Shown here: piece after piece, positions 43,785 to 56,114 of the stretch
How the letters are laid out: each line of letters starts with the position of its first letter
How positions within the stretch are numbered: position 1 is the first letter of the stretch
DNA from: an uncultured Methylococcaceae bacterium
GTDB lineage: Bacteria > Pseudomonadota > Gammaproteobacteria > Methylococcales > Methylomonadaceae
DNA length: 64,000 nucleotides
Reading direction: 5' to 3'
NCBI GenBank assembly: GCA_903928685.1
Contig: CAIYRS010000036.1
Coordinates: forward strand, 1 to 64,000
Made by a program: the position numbers and the translations under genes
The notes under the pieces: model-generated
The model's input: the letters and a program-made list of their open reading frames with translations, nothing else
Database searches by the model: none
What the model was told of the DNA's origin: nothing

Positions 43785-45107
43785 ATGAAAGTAACAGTAT
43801 TTGGTTCTGGTTATGTCGGTTTAGTCACTGGCGTTTGCTTGGCAGAAGTCGGTAATGACGTGCTTTGTGTCGATGTGGATGAAACCAAGATTGCTAATCT
43901 TAAAAAAGGCATTGTGCCGATTTTTGAACCTGGCCTCGACGATTTAGTCATCGCTAACCAAAAAGCCGGGCGTTTACGTTTTACCACCAATGTCTTTGAA
44001 GCGGTCGATCACGGCGTGTTCCAGTTTATCGCTGTCGGTACGCCGCCGGACGAAGATGGCGCAGCTGATTTGCAATATGTGTTGGCGGTTGCCAAAACCA
44101 TTGCTGAAAATATGCAGGAATATCGGGTAATTGTTGATAAATCTACCGTGCCAGTGGGTACCGCTGATCGTGTTAAAGAAGTGATAGAAAAAGTGCAGGA
44201 TGCGCGGGTCGTCGATATTCCTTACGATGTGGTCTCTAATCCTGAGTTTTTGAAAGAAGGGGCGGCGATTGATGATTTTATGAAACCAGACCGCATTATT
44301 ATCGGTACTGATAACGCGAAGGCGGAGAAGTTGTTGAAAGCCCTGTATGCGCCTTTCAACCGTAACCACGAACGCATCATTACTATGGATGTGCGTTCTG
44401 CGGAATTGACCAAATACGCTGCCAATGCCATGTTGGCGACAAAAATCAGCTTTATGAACGAATTGGCAAACCTTGCTGAGCGTTTAGGCGCTGATATTGA
44501 GCAAGTGCGGAATGGCATTGGTTCGGATAGCCGCATTGGGTATTCGTTTATTTATCCGGGTTGTGGATATGGTGGCTCGTGTTTTCCTAAAGATGTCAAA
44601 GCCTTGGAGCGTACAGCTCAGCAAATGGGTTATGAAGCGGAATTGTTGAAAGCGGTAGAAAATGTCAACAATCGCCAGAAAGAAGTTTTGTTCAGCAAAA
44701 TTACCCAGCATTACCAAGGCGACTTGCAAGGCAAAACTTTTGCCATGTGGGGGCTTGCCTTTAAACCGCGTACTGATGACATGCGGGAAGCACCTAGCCG
44801 CGTGGTTCTTGAAGCCTTAATTGCCGCTGGGGCAACGGTGCGGGCTTATGATCCTGAAGCAATGGCTGAAGCTAAACGGATTTATGGTGATAATCCGGGC
44901 TTAATCTTGGCTAATAGCGCTGAAGAGGCTTTGCAAGGTGCAAATGCTTTGGTGGTGGTTACCGAATGGAAAACTTTTTGGAGTCCGGATTTTGATCTGC
45001 TGAAAAATACCCTGAAAGATGCGGTAATTTTTGACGGACGCAATCTGTATAAACCCGAATTAGTAAAAGAGATGGGCTTTGTTTACTACGGTATTGGTCG
45101 GTCATAA
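43785..45107 (+). CDS. ugd: UDP-glucose 6-dehydrogenase
   Basis: 440 residues. The NAD-binding [17 protein letters not shown] starts the Rossmann domain. Catalytic Cys266 is in [16 protein letters not shown], and the UDP-binding domain includes [17 protein letters not shown]. It oxidises UDP-glucose to UDP-glucuronate, a precursor for acidic polysaccharides or modified lipid A. The neighbouring glycosyltransferases point to exopolysaccharide. A long inverted repeat (GTTTATAAAAC/GTTTTATAAAC, about 45122-45159) follows and may end transcription. Confidence 0.95.
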   Translation: MKVTVFGSGYVGLVTGVCLAEVGNDVLCVDVDETKIANLKKGIVPIFEPGLDDLVIANQKAGRLRFTTNVFEAVDHGVFQFIAVGTPPDEDGAADLQYVLAVAKTIAENMQEYRVIVDKSTVPVGTADRVKEVIEKVQDARVVDIPYDVVSNPEFLKEGAAIDDFMKPDRIIIGTDNAKAEKLLKALYAPFNRNHERIITMDVRSAELTKYAANAMLATKISFMNELANLAERLGADIEQVRNGIGSDSRIGYSFIYPGCGYGGSCFPKDVKALERTAQQMGYEAELLKAVENVNNRQKEVLFSKITQHYQGDLQGKTFAMWGLAFKPRTDDMREAPSRVVLEALIAAGATVRAYDPEAMAEAKRIYGDNPGLILANSAEEALQGANALVVVTEWKTFWSPDFDLLKNTLKDAVIFDGRNLYKPELVKEMGFVYYGIGRS

Positions 45108-45378
45108 GGCTTTTTTGTCGTGTTTATAAAACTGCTTGGTAACTCGCGGTTTTATAAACCAATCCGCTAGCGATCAGCGTAATTAACCAAATCTGTCCAA
45201 CAGGTTTTTATGCGATTGCTAGCCATCGTTTGTTTTGCACGCATTTCTTAATCCGTCTATTTACGCGAAATATCACCATAATCCGAATTTTGAGTAATCA
45301 AAACTAAAAGACTATCAAGGATATGGTATTGTCGATTAAAATGACACGATTTTGAACGCGTCCCCCCGTTATTGTTAA

Positions 45379-47019
<1,641 letters not shown>

Positions 47020-47095
47020 GGTATTTAGAAACGAGTGTTTTGCGTTTGAATAGCATTGCGGCAATTAAGTTTTCTTCAAGCAAACAAGGTGCAAT

Positions 47096-47572
47096 ATGAA
47101 CTGGCAAGAAGTCTGCGAACATCCTAGCTTACAAGATTTGCCTTTTAAAATTGAGCTGGATGAAAACGGTAAAATTATTATGAGTCCGGCAAAGGTTTAT
47201 CATTCTTTTTTCCAAAGTGAAATTGCATTTTTGCTGCATTCCTCATTGAAAGACGGTAAAACGCTAACCGAGTGCGCGATAAAGACCAGCAAAGGCACTA
47301 AGGTTGCAGATGTGTCGTGGGCTTCATCTGAAGTTTGGGCGATTATTAAAAGCCAAGCCGAAGCTTCAGTTACACCGGAAATTTGTGTGGAGATTATCTC
47401 TAGTAGCAACACTCAAAAAGAAATGGCGGATAAACGTCAGTTATATTTTGAAGCGGGCGCAAAAGAAGTCTGGATGTGCGATGAACACGGCGAGATGAGC
47501 TTTTTTAATGCCCAGCATCCGTTGATCCATTCTGAATGTGTGCCTGACTTTCCGTTACATATTGACAGTTAA
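47096..47572 (+). CDS. Uma2 family (DUF820) protein, tandem copy 1
   Basis: 158 residues: IELDENGKIIMSPAKVYHSF, GTKVADVSWAS with the metal-binding Asp, ICVEIISSSNTQKEMADKRQ with the second acidic residue, and YFEAGAKEVWMCDE. This is the restriction-endonuclease-like core of Uma2. It is 76 bases after pyrG and only distantly similar to the next two Uma2 genes, so the array is not a recent duplication. The role is unknown. Confidence 0.84.
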   Translation: MNWQEVCEHPSLQDLPFKIELDENGKIIMSPAKVYHSFFQSEIAFLLHSSLKDGKTLTECAIKTSKGTKVADVSWASSEVWAIIKSQAEASVTPEICVEIISSSNTQKEMADKRQLYFEAGAKEVWMCDEHGEMSFFNAQHPLIHSECVPDFPLHIDS

Positions 47573-47590
47573 TCAAAGCAGGCGGTGTTT

Positions 47591-48205
47591 ATGGCTTCTG
47601 CACAATTGCGTTTTTACAGTCCAAACGACTATCTTGCCGATGAGTTGGAGCGCGACACCAAGCATGAATACCTGAACGGGTCTATTTATGCGATGGCAGG
47701 GGCGAGCAGAAACCATCAGCACATTATCAGTAATTTGGTGATGACGTTTGTGCAACACCTACGCGGCACGCCTTGCGCCGCTTATGCTTCGGATATGAAA
47801 GTCAAAATCAGTGATTTGGCGTTTTTTTATCCCGATGTGGTTGTCGCTTGTGATGACCAAACCGAAGGCGATGCGTATTACACGGAAATGCCGAAAATCA
47901 TTGTCGAAGTGTTGTCGAAATCGACGCGCCGCCACGATGAAACCACCAAACGGCGGCTGTACCAAAGCCTGCCCAGTTTGCAGGAATATGTGCTGATCGA
48001 GCAGGATATTGTCGATGTGGAAGTATGCCGTCGTAGCAACCATTGGCAATCGGAGCATTATTTTATGGGCGATACAGTGACGTTTGCCGCGCTGGACTTG
48101 AGCTTAACGGTGCAAGATATTTACGAGCGGGTGGTTAATGACGATGTCAGCAGTTTTTTAGCGGAGTTCGCGAAAGCATCCACAGAAGTTGGCGACATTG
48201 TCTGA
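47591..48205 (+). CDS. Uma2 family (DUF820) protein, tandem copy 2
   Basis: 204 residues: YLADELERDTKHEYLNGSIY, MAGASRNHQHI, FYPDVVVACDD (metal Asp), KIIVEVLSKSTRRHDETTKR (Glu and distal basic residues), YQSLPSLQEYVLIEQD. The start is the ATG at 47591 with AGGCGG six bases upstream; a GTG two codons earlier is less likely. It is 18 bases after copy 1, so the two should be co-transcribed. Confidence 0.88.
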   Translation: MASAQLRFYSPNDYLADELERDTKHEYLNGSIYAMAGASRNHQHIISNLVMTFVQHLRGTPCAAYASDMKVKISDLAFFYPDVVVACDDQTEGDAYYTEMPKIIVEVLSKSTRRHDETTKRRLYQSLPSLQEYVLIEQDIVDVEVCRRSNHWQSEHYFMGDTVTFAALDLSLTVQDIYERVVNDDVSSFLAEFAKASTEVGDIV

Positions 48206-48234
48206 GTACGTTGTTATCAATCGTAGGATAAATC

Positions 48235-48849
48235 ATGGCTGACATCACTGAGTTATCGCAATTGGATCTAAACCAAACCTACAGTTACGCCGATTATTTG
48301 ACTTGGCGGCTTAAAGACGCGGTTGAGCTGATTAAAGGCAAAATCATGTTGATGTCGCCTGCGCCGAATGTGGGACATCAACGGATTTCGGCTGATATTA
48401 ACGGCATGTTGTACAACTATTTTAAACATAGGCCTTGTCAGTTTTTTGCCGCGCCATTCGATGTGCGCTTATATGACCGCAAAAAGTCCATCCTAAAAAG
48501 CCAAGAAATTTACACGGTAGTACAGCCGGATTTATGTGTGATTTGCAATCCTGAACTGTTGGACAAACAAGGCTGTAACGGTGCGCCGGATTGGATTATT
48601 GAAATCTTATCCAAAGGCACAGCCAAGCGCGATACCCAAATCAAACACCAGCTTTATCAAGAAAGTGGTGTGCGGGAGTATTGGCAAGTTTTTCCAGAAG
48701 CCGAAGCCGTTTACCAATTTGTGCTGGACGACAATGGGCAATACCAATTAAAAAACATGTACGCCGAAGACGACAAAGCCATTCCAAGCTTATTTCCTGA
48801 TTTGGCAATTGATTTGGCGGAACTCTTTGCTGGCTGCGTGGATGACTAA
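48235..48849 (+). CDS. Uma2 family (DUF820) protein, tandem copy 3
   Basis: 204 residues: [49 protein letters not shown] (metal Asp), [33 protein letters not shown]. It contains one insertion relative to copy 2 ([14 protein letters not shown]), found in some Uma2 proteins. It is 29 bases after copy 2 and 38 bases before kdsA. All catalytic positions look intact. Confidence 0.88.
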   Translation: MADITELSQLDLNQTYSYADYLTWRLKDAVELIKGKIMLMSPAPNVGHQRISADINGMLYNYFKHRPCQFFAAPFDVRLYDRKKSILKSQEIYTVVQPDLCVICNPELLDKQGCNGAPDWIIEILSKGTAKRDTQIKHQLYQESGVREYWQVFPEAEAVYQFVLDDNGQYQLKNMYAEDDKAIPSLFPDLAIDLAELFAGCVDD

Positions 48850-48887
48850 CATCCTCAAACATTTTTATATTAAACAAGAGAATATTC

Positions 48888-49721
48888 ATGCAATTATGTG
48901 GTTTTGAAGTCGGTTTAAACCAACCCTTATTTTTAATCGCTGGCCCTTGTGTCATCGAAAGCGAGCAACTGGCCTTGGATACCGCTGGGTATTTAAAAGA
49001 ACTCACCACTGAATTGGGTATTCCGTTCATTTACAAATCCTCATTCGACAAAGCCAATCGTTCGTCGCACGAAAGCTTTCGTGGTTTGGGTGTGGAAAAA
49101 GGCTTGGAAATTCTGGCGAAAGTGAAAGCGCAAATTGGTGTTCCGGTCTTAACTGACGTTCACGAAGATACGCCATTAGCAGAAGTCGCCAGCGTGGTGG
49201 ATGTCATGCAAACGCCTGCATTTTTATGCCGCCAAACCAATTTTATCCAAGCCGTGGCCTCACAAGGCATTCCGGTCAATATCAAAAAAGGCCAATTCCT
49301 CGCACCTTGGGATATGGCTAACGTCGCCAAAAAAGCCAAAGCGACTGGTAACGACAAAATTATGGTTTGCGAACGCGGTGTGTCATTTGGCTATAACAAC
49401 TTGGTTTCCGATATGCGTTCACTCGCAGTGATGCGCGACACCGATTGCCCGGTGGTCTTTGATGCCACCCATTCGGTGCAATTGCCAGGCGGACAAGGCA
49501 ACTGTTCTGGCGGTCAACGTGAACATGTGCCTGTATTGGCACGGGCGGCAGTAGCGGTTGGGATTGCTGGGATTTTTATGGAAACCCATCCAAATCCAGC
49601 TGAAGCAAAAAGCGATGGCCCCAATTCTTGGCCTTTGCACCGCATGAAAGAATTGTTGGAAACCTTGTTGATTTTGGATCGGGCCGTTAAAGCCCAGCCG
49701 TTTATTGAAAATACCCTGTAA
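48888..49721 (+). CDS. kdsA: 3-deoxy-8-phosphooctulonate (KDO-8-P) synthase
   Basis: A 277-residue TIM-barrel enzyme: [75 protein letters not shown], and a late [20 protein letters not shown]. It condenses arabinose-5-phosphate with phosphoenolpyruvate to make the KDO precursor of lipopolysaccharide. Its neighbours pyrG (upstream) and eno (downstream) match the common gammaproteobacterial order. Confidence 0.96.
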   Translation: MQLCGFEVGLNQPLFLIAGPCVIESEQLALDTAGYLKELTTELGIPFIYKSSFDKANRSSHESFRGLGVEKGLEILAKVKAQIGVPVLTDVHEDTPLAEVASVVDVMQTPAFLCRQTNFIQAVASQGIPVNIKKGQFLAPWDMANVAKKAKATGNDKIMVCERGVSFGYNNLVSDMRSLAVMRDTDCPVVFDATHSVQLPGGQGNCSGGQREHVPVLARAAVAVGIAGIFMETHPNPAEAKSDGPNSWPLHRMKELLETLLILDRAVKAQPFIENTL

Positions 49722-49756
49722 TAACACGCAGATATTGTTATTCAAAAACAAGCTAG

Positions 49757-50233
49757 ATGAGTAAAGCGAATCGTAAAAAACATTTGCAACGCCTACAAAA
49801 AGCGACGCTACAAAAATACGATCAGGTCAAATTAGCCGATGCGATTACTCATCTCTGTAAGCCATTTGCTAGCGATAGGCTGGATTTTGACAGCCATTAT
49901 AATTTGATGGCATTGGGCGTTGCCGCTTGGAATATTGCCTTATCGGCTAACCTTGAAGACCGAAAAGTGAACTTAGTCTCGGTGCTGGCGGCATTGCCTG
50001 AGTTCGGGCAGCCGTTTGAACCGGATACTAACGTTTTCTTTGACATCCAGCCGTTGATGCAAGGCTCATCCGAATCCATCATGAAATGCTGTTTGGTGGC
50101 GGAACTGATGAAACGCAAAGACGAGCTGTATCCCAATGATGAACGGCATATTGTCGACTTTACGTTTGCGCCAACGCCTAAAGGTTCGCAGTTACAAATC
50201 AAATCCTTAATTCCGAAACGTTCGGGTGGATAA
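49757..50233 (+). CDS. Hypothetical protein between kdsA and eno
   Basis: 158 residues, soluble, basic N-terminus (SKANRKKHLQRLQKATLQ) and a helical middle (FDSHYNLMALGVAAWNIALS; SESIMKCCLVAELMKRKDEL). It ends in a short beta-like tail (HIVDFTFAPTPKGSQLQIKS). No family is recognised. It is 35 bases after kdsA and on the same strand as eno, so it is likely part of the operon. Confidence 0.7.
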   Translation: MSKANRKKHLQRLQKATLQKYDQVKLADAITHLCKPFASDRLDFDSHYNLMALGVAAWNIALSANLEDRKVNLVSVLAALPEFGQPFEPDTNVFFDIQPLMQGSSESIMKCCLVAELMKRKDELYPNDERHIVDFTFAPTPKGSQLQIKSLIPKRSGG

Positions 50234-50257
50234 CTCATTCACAGAAACATTTTTTAA

Positions 50258-51592
<1,335 letters not shown>

Positions 51593-51604
51593 AGCATGAT
51601 CGGC

Positions 51605-51626
51605 GGGGATAGCGTTTGCTATCCCC
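51605..51626 (+). terminator. Hairpin between eno and ftsB
   Basis: A nine-bp perfect stem, GGGGATAGC/GCTATCCCC, with a GTTT loop, followed by a weak T-rich stretch. It may attenuate transcription from eno into ftsB. Its position also argues that ftsB starts after it. Confidence 0.55.
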
Positions 51627-51652
51627 CTCTTTGGTTTTTATCTAGTCTGCCT

Positions 51653-51928
51653 ATGAAATATTTAGTGATTTTCCTGGTTTTGTTTACCGCGCATTTGCAG
51701 TATCGCTTGTGGTACGGCACGGATGGCAGTATTGGGCAAATTAAAGACTACGAGTCGCAACTTGAAGATATAAAAAAGCAAGTTGAAGATAAAAAACAAC
51801 GTAATGCAGCTTTATATGCAGAAGTTGAAGATTTACGCCAAGGCCAAGACGCTTTAGAAGAACGCGCCAGAAATGAGCTAGGCATGATTAGGGAAGGCGA
51901 GGCTTTTTTTCAAGTGATTGAAAAATAG
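51653..51928 (+). CDS. ftsB: Cell division protein FtsB
   Basis: 91 residues: a short N-terminus and one membrane helix (YLVIFLVLFTAHLQYRLWYG), then a periplasmic coiled coil (LEDIKKQVEDKKQRNAALYA) and ELGMIREGEAFFQVIE. FtsB bridges FtsL and FtsQ in the divisome. The ATG at 51653 gives the standard length; the frame extension to 51596 runs through the hairpin. In many relatives ispD follows; here a flippase does. Confidence 0.92.
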   Translation: MKYLVIFLVLFTAHLQYRLWYGTDGSIGQIKDYESQLEDIKKQVEDKKQRNAALYAEVEDLRQGQDALEERARNELGMIREGEAFFQVIEK

Positions 51929-52085
51929 GCTAACGATTCGTTTGGCAGATTTAAAACCTTTGCAACATCGCCCACCGTCCAACATTGTTTAGCAATAACC
52001 CGCTATAAAATCGCTTCCATATAATTACTGCAAGCGATACCCCCGCCAACGTTATAATTGCCCTTATTTATCATCACTACAGATT

Positions 52086-53564
52086 ATGGGCATCCTTAAA
52101 AAACTCGCCTCACAAACCGCTGTTTACGGCCTCAGCAGTATCTTCGGACGCTTTCTCAATTACCTGTTAGTCCCGCTTTACACCTACTATTTTTCCGCTG
52201 CCGAATATGGTGTGGTCTCCGAGTTTTACGCCTACGCAGGCTTTTTTTCGGTAGTGTTGTTGTTTGGTTTTGAGACAGGCTACTTCCGTTTTCGCGATAA
52301 AGACCAACCCTTGCGCGATGTGACTTATTCAACAGCACTGGTATTTGTACTGCTATTGAATGCCGCATTTTTTGCCAGCATTACTTACTTTAATCAGCCC
52401 TTATCGGCAGCGTTAAATTATCCGCATCATCCCGAATACCTGTTGTGGTTCAGTGGCATATTAACCTTAGATGCCATTGCCGCCATCCCGTTTGCGCGTT
52501 TGCGCGCCGAAAACAAAGCCTTTCGCTTTGCTGCCATTAAGATAATAGAAATTTTGATGACGGTATTTCTTAGCCTGTTTTTCATCGTCTATTGCCCAAA
52601 ACTGTACCAACAAAATCCGCAATCGTGGATAGCAACGCTTTACCAACCCAGCATTGGCGTTGGCTATATTTTTATCGCCAACTTAATCGCCAGCGGCATC
52701 AAATTTCTCCTGTTGTTGCCGCAATTGCGGGGCTTATCCTGGGGATTTGATGCGAAATTGCTGTGGCGGATGCTAAGTTATTGTGCGCCAATGGTCGTGA
52801 TTGGTTTTGCAGGTATCATCAATGAAATGCTAGATCGCGCTTTGCTGAAACACCTATTGCCCTACGACAGCCAAACCAATATGCAGCAGTTAGGCATTTA
52901 CAGCGCCTGTTACAAGCTTTCTATTTTGATGTCTTTGTTCATCCAAGCCTTCCGCTTTGCCGCCGAACCCTTTTTCTTCGCCTATGCCGACAAGCACGAT
53001 GCCCGTCCGGTATACGCCAAAGTATTAAAGTTTTTCGTGATTTTCTGTGTCGGCATCTTTTTGCTGGTCACCTTGTATTTGGATTTTTTCCAATACTTTC
53101 TCGGACGGGAATTCCGCGTCGGTTTGCAAGTCGTGCCCATTTTATTGCTGGCTAATTTGTGTTTGGGAATGTACGTCAACTTATCCATTTGGTACAAACT
53201 CACTGACCGTACCTTGCTCGGCGCAGCGGTATCGCTATTTGGCGCGTTACTGACCATCGCCCTGAATATCTGGTGGATACCGCTGTTTGGCTACCTAGGA
53301 TCAGCGTGGGCAACCTTAGCCTGTTACGCCACCATGGTGATTTTGTCTTATGGCTTAGGGCAAATTTATTACCCGGTCAATTATGATATTAAAGGCATTT
53401 TTGCTTATATCAGCGTGGGCTTAGGGCTTTATGGCCTACACGGTTTTGCCGAAACTATCGGTTGGCAACCGTGGCTATTGGCGTCGGCATTGTTACTGGT
53501 TTACTTATTGGTGGTGCTGTTATTTGAGGGTAGGGGGCGATTGCGGGCACTGGCTAAGGCTTAG
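52086..53564 (+). CDS. Polysaccharide/lipopolysaccharide flippase (MOP superfamily)
   Basis: 492 residues, about 14 hydrophobic helices: KLASQTAVYGLSSIFGRFLN, VPLYTYYFSAAEYGVVSEFY, then IKFLLLLPQLRGLSW and a C-terminal helix pair. It matches polysaccharide export proteins of the Wzx/MurJ superfamily. It is distinct from the flippase at 305-1825, so the window has two. It stands 157 bases after ftsB and has no adjoining glycosyltransferase genes. Confidence 0.87.
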   Translation: MGILKKLASQTAVYGLSSIFGRFLNYLLVPLYTYYFSAAEYGVVSEFYAYAGFFSVVLLFGFETGYFRFRDKDQPLRDVTYSTALVFVLLLNAAFFASITYFNQPLSAALNYPHHPEYLLWFSGILTLDAIAAIPFARLRAENKAFRFAAIKIIEILMTVFLSLFFIVYCPKLYQQNPQSWIATLYQPSIGVGYIFIANLIASGIKFLLLLPQLRGLSWGFDAKLLWRMLSYCAPMVVIGFAGIINEMLDRALLKHLLPYDSQTNMQQLGIYSACYKLSILMSLFIQAFRFAAEPFFFAYADKHDARPVYAKVLKFFVIFCVGIFLLVTLYLDFFQYFLGREFRVGLQVVPILLLANLCLGMYVNLSIWYKLTDRTLLGAAVSLFGALLTIALNIWWIPLFGYLGSAWATLACYATMVILSYGLGQIYYPVNYDIKGIFAYISVGLGLYGLHGFAETIGWQPWLLASALLLVYLLVVLLFEGRGRLRALAKA

Positions 53565-53817
53565 CATCTAGTCTTTTTTATGGCTTTTTATGGGTTTCGG
53601 TTTTTTTACCAAAACAGTCAGTAACGAAGACAATAAGCTTTCCCCCGTTTTCTGACATTAAGGACAAACTTAAAAAATTCTCAGATACAGTGGCAACTTG
53701 GTCTTTGATATGACCCGATACGGCCGTAACCAAGCCTCCAAGCGGCTATAGATGTTGTATTTGTCTGTATATATTCGTATGACAAGTATAACTGTAATGG
53801 ACTAATAATTTTGGTAT

Positions 53818-54090
53818 GTGATCAGCGATTGTACCGAACATAAACCATGTGCCAGTGACCAAAAGATGCAGGCAAATCGTGCCAAGGCGAACCCGTACGG
53901 GCTATCCATGGCACTGCTTCAAAATAATCGGTTATTGGCGGCTGTGACGCCACTATCGTTGGATTTGCCGGGTAAAAAATCTTTTATACGTTCCCTTGGT
54001 CATGTTCGATCCATGGTTTTCCAAGGCAAATGGATATTAAAACACGCCAATGGGCTTATTTGTTTAGAATTGGTTGAGAACACTCCCTAG
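53818..54090 (+). CDS. Doubtful small open reading frame
   Basis: 90 codons beginning with GTG, without a good ribosome site, membrane segment or recognised domain. It is the only frame of note in the 717-base gap between the flippase and the ammonium transporter. It could be a remnant of an inserted gene or chance. I see no tRNA or transposase in the rest of this gap. Confidence 0.2.
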   Translation: MISDCTEHKPCASDQKMQANRAKANPYGLSMALLQNNRLLAAVTPLSLDLPGKKSFIRSLGHVRSMVFQGKWILKHANGLICLELVENTP

Positions 54091-54127
54091 GTTCGAAGCT
54101 CCCTGTTCTTTCAGCGGTGGTCGTATA

Positions 54128-54157
54128 TAGGAGTACATAACAGGTTTTGTACTCCTA
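54128..54157. repeat. Short palindrome of the AAAACAKG family
   Basis: The arms TAGGAGTAC and GTACTCCTA surround ATAACAGGTTTT. Compared with the copy at 29518, both arms changed together (CC/GG to AC/GT). It lies in a convergent gap. Confidence 0.75.
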
Positions 54158-54192
54158 AATCAAAGTGCTTCAACAATTGACATTCGCTTATG

Positions 54193-54253
54193 CTTCGACA
54201 AGCTCAGGCTGAGCGGTAACCAATTGATTTCGTTCATGCTGAGCTTGTCGAAG
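54193..54253. repeat. Inverted repeat CTTCGACAAGCTCAG
   Basis: Perfect 15-base arms, CTTCGACAAGCTCAG and CTGAGCTTGTCGAAG, have a loop of about 31 bases. It is 28 bases before the ammonium transporter stop. A diverged relative lies at 32956-33050. Confidence 0.75.
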
Positions 54254-54281
54254 GCTTTGTTCAGCTCTTCTTTAAAAACTC

Positions 54282-55577
54282 TTATAAATCCAAATAGCCA
54301 GTTTCTTCGTGTAAAACCGTATCTAAGCCTTGGACTTCTTCATCAGCGGTTACCCGCAAACCCAGCCAAGCATCAAGCATTTTTAAAATCAAATAGCTAA
54401 ACAAAGCACTCCATATAATAGTGACGATGATTGCTAAGGCTTGTACACCAATTTGTTGCCATATCGACACGCCATCTTTAAGACCCATGCCGCCCAAATT
54501 GCTGGCAGCAAATACGCCTGTCAGCAATGAGCCAGTAATACCGCCAACGCCATGCACCGGAAACACATCTAAAGAATCGTCAATTTTCAAGGTGCGTTTG
54601 ACATACTGCGTGGCATAAAAACACACAACCCCGGCAGTAATACCAATCACTAACGCGCCAAATGGACCAACAAAACCGGATGCCGGGGTGATTGTTCCTA
54701 AACCAGCGACCATCCCGGTAACAATCCCTAAAACACTGGGTTTGCCAAAACGTTGCCACTCAATTGTCATCCACGTTAACGAGCCTACCGCTGCGCCTAT
54801 ATGGGTAACCAGCATGGTCATGCCTGCGTGACCATCGGCAGTTAAGGTGCTGCCCGCGTTAAAGCCGTACCAACCTACCCACAGCATACCTGCGCCCGTC
54901 ACCACCATGGTCATATTGTGTGGTGGCATGGCGGTATTGGGGAAACCTTTGCGGTTGCCTAATACCAAAGCCGCGACTAGGGCGGCAATACCCGCATTTA
55001 CATGAATGACGATACCGCCTGCAAAGTCCATAGCACCCAAATCAGCCAACCAACCGCCGCCCCACATCCAATGGCAAATAGGCACATAAACCACCAACAG
55101 CCACAAGGCGCTAAACCATAACATCGCCGAAAATTTCATACGCTCAGCAAATGCGCCGACGATCAGTGCCGGGGTAATGATGGCGAAGGTCATTTGAAAC
55201 ATGAAAAACACCGTTTCAGGAATATCGCCCGTCATCGATTGGGTATCCATGCCAGCAACAAACATTTTAGATATGCCGCCGATAATTTTTTGCAAGTCGC
55301 CGCCGTTGCTGAAGACAAAACTGTACGCGCCAGCCAGCCATAAAATCGACACCAAACAGGTAATGGCAAAACATTGCATCAACACTGACAACACGTTCTT
55401 GCTGCGTACCAGGCCTGCATAAAACAAAGACAATCCTGGGATCGTCATAAATAGCACCAACGCGGTTGACGTTAGTACCCATACGGTATTTGCTTGGTTG
55501 ATGCCTTCAGCACAAGCTAATTGTGGGACAAAAAATAAGCCTGTTATCAGGCTTTTATAATTATTTTTAAAAGTCAT
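54282..55577 (-). CDS. amtB: Ammonium transporter
   Basis: 431 residues, about eleven helices after a cleavable signal (ending QLACAEG). It has GLSLFYAGLVRSKNVLSVLM, DFAGGIVIHVNAGIAALVAA with the conserved Asp and pore His, and FPVHGVGGITGSLLTGVFA with the second pore His. It conducts ammonia/ammonium into the cell under nitrogen limitation. The ATG at 55577 with AAGGAAG upstream is chosen; the frame to 55661 overlaps the pseudogene. Its usual glnK partner upstream is broken. Confidence 0.94.
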   Translation of the reverse strand: MTFKNNYKSLITGLFFVPQLACAEGINQANTVWVLTSTALVLFMTIPGLSLFYAGLVRSKNVLSVLMQCFAITCLVSILWLAGAYSFVFSNGGDLQKIIGGISKMFVAGMDTQSMTGDIPETVFFMFQMTFAIITPALIVGAFAERMKFSAMLWFSALWLLVVYVPICHWMWGGGWLADLGAMDFAGGIVIHVNAGIAALVAALVLGNRKGFPNTAMPPHNMTMVVTGAGMLWVGWYGFNAGSTLTADGHAGMTMLVTHIGAAVGSLTWMTIEWQRFGKPSVLGIVTGMVAGLGTITPASGFVGPFGALVIGITAGVVCFYATQYVKRTLKIDDSLDVFPVHGVGGITGSLLTGVFAASNLGGMGLKDGVSIWQQIGVQALAIIVTIIWSALFSYLILKMLDAWLGLRVTADEEVQGLDTVLHEETGYLDL

Positions 55578-55596
55578 GATTCTTCCTTGATTGCTA

Positions 55597-55877
55597 TTAA
55601 CTAGCATCCTCGACCGTGTTTGCGGTTCTAGTACAAATACCCTGCTCAAATCGGTTAACAATAATTTTATTGCTGCCCATTTCGCCTATGTTGGCGCTAG
55701 AGACAATGGTGTTGATTGCTTTAGGCAAAAAAATCGACCGCATTTTTAGCCCTCCTGAGACAATTTGGTGTGGCTTTTTTGCCGCCCAAAAACCTTGGTT
55801 TCGGCAGGAATTACCGACAAAATTTCGCAATCATTAGCCATGTTGAATGGCTTAATGACCGCTATGATTAGTTTCAT
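55597..55877 (-). pseudogene. glnK: Degenerate glnK (PII signalling protein)
   Basis: Translation from the ATG at 55877 gives MKLIIAVIKPFNMANDCEIL, then KVFGRQKSHTKLSQEG and a stop. This is the PII N-terminus, truncated just before the T-loop. In another frame nearer amtB, PKAINTIVSSANIGEMGSNK and the end RTANTVEDAS match the PII C-terminus (ANTGKIGDGKIF...RTGETGEDA). The span is 281 bases, not a multiple of three, against about 339 for intact glnK. The T-loop with its uridylylated Tyr is missing. It lies directly before amtB, as in functional glnK-amtB operons. Confidence 0.82.
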
Positions 55878-56114
55878 AGAATCTCCTAAGACGCTTTAAT
55901 AATTTACAACGGGGAACATTAAAGAGCGGCAATCATAGAGAATTCCTAGGTAACATACAACGAATCTAGCCAGCAGGGCGATCCACAACGAGTGTTAAAA
56001 ACTTTTGAAAGTGATTGGCGTTGTGATGACTATAATCATGGCATCGCTTCGGGATTATTGGTTTTTATATCGCTACAAAGGTATTTAGAAATTTTGAATT
56101 AGGTGTTTTAAACA

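Noticed and set aside
55535-55555. Hairpin AAGCCTG/CAGGCTT near the amtB start
   Set aside because: It is inside the signal-peptide coding region of amtB, so a terminator role is unlikely.
55880-56000. Sigma-54 promoter expected upstream of glnK-amtB
   Set aside because: A TGGC...TTG pair is present but the spacing does not fit the -24/-12 rule.
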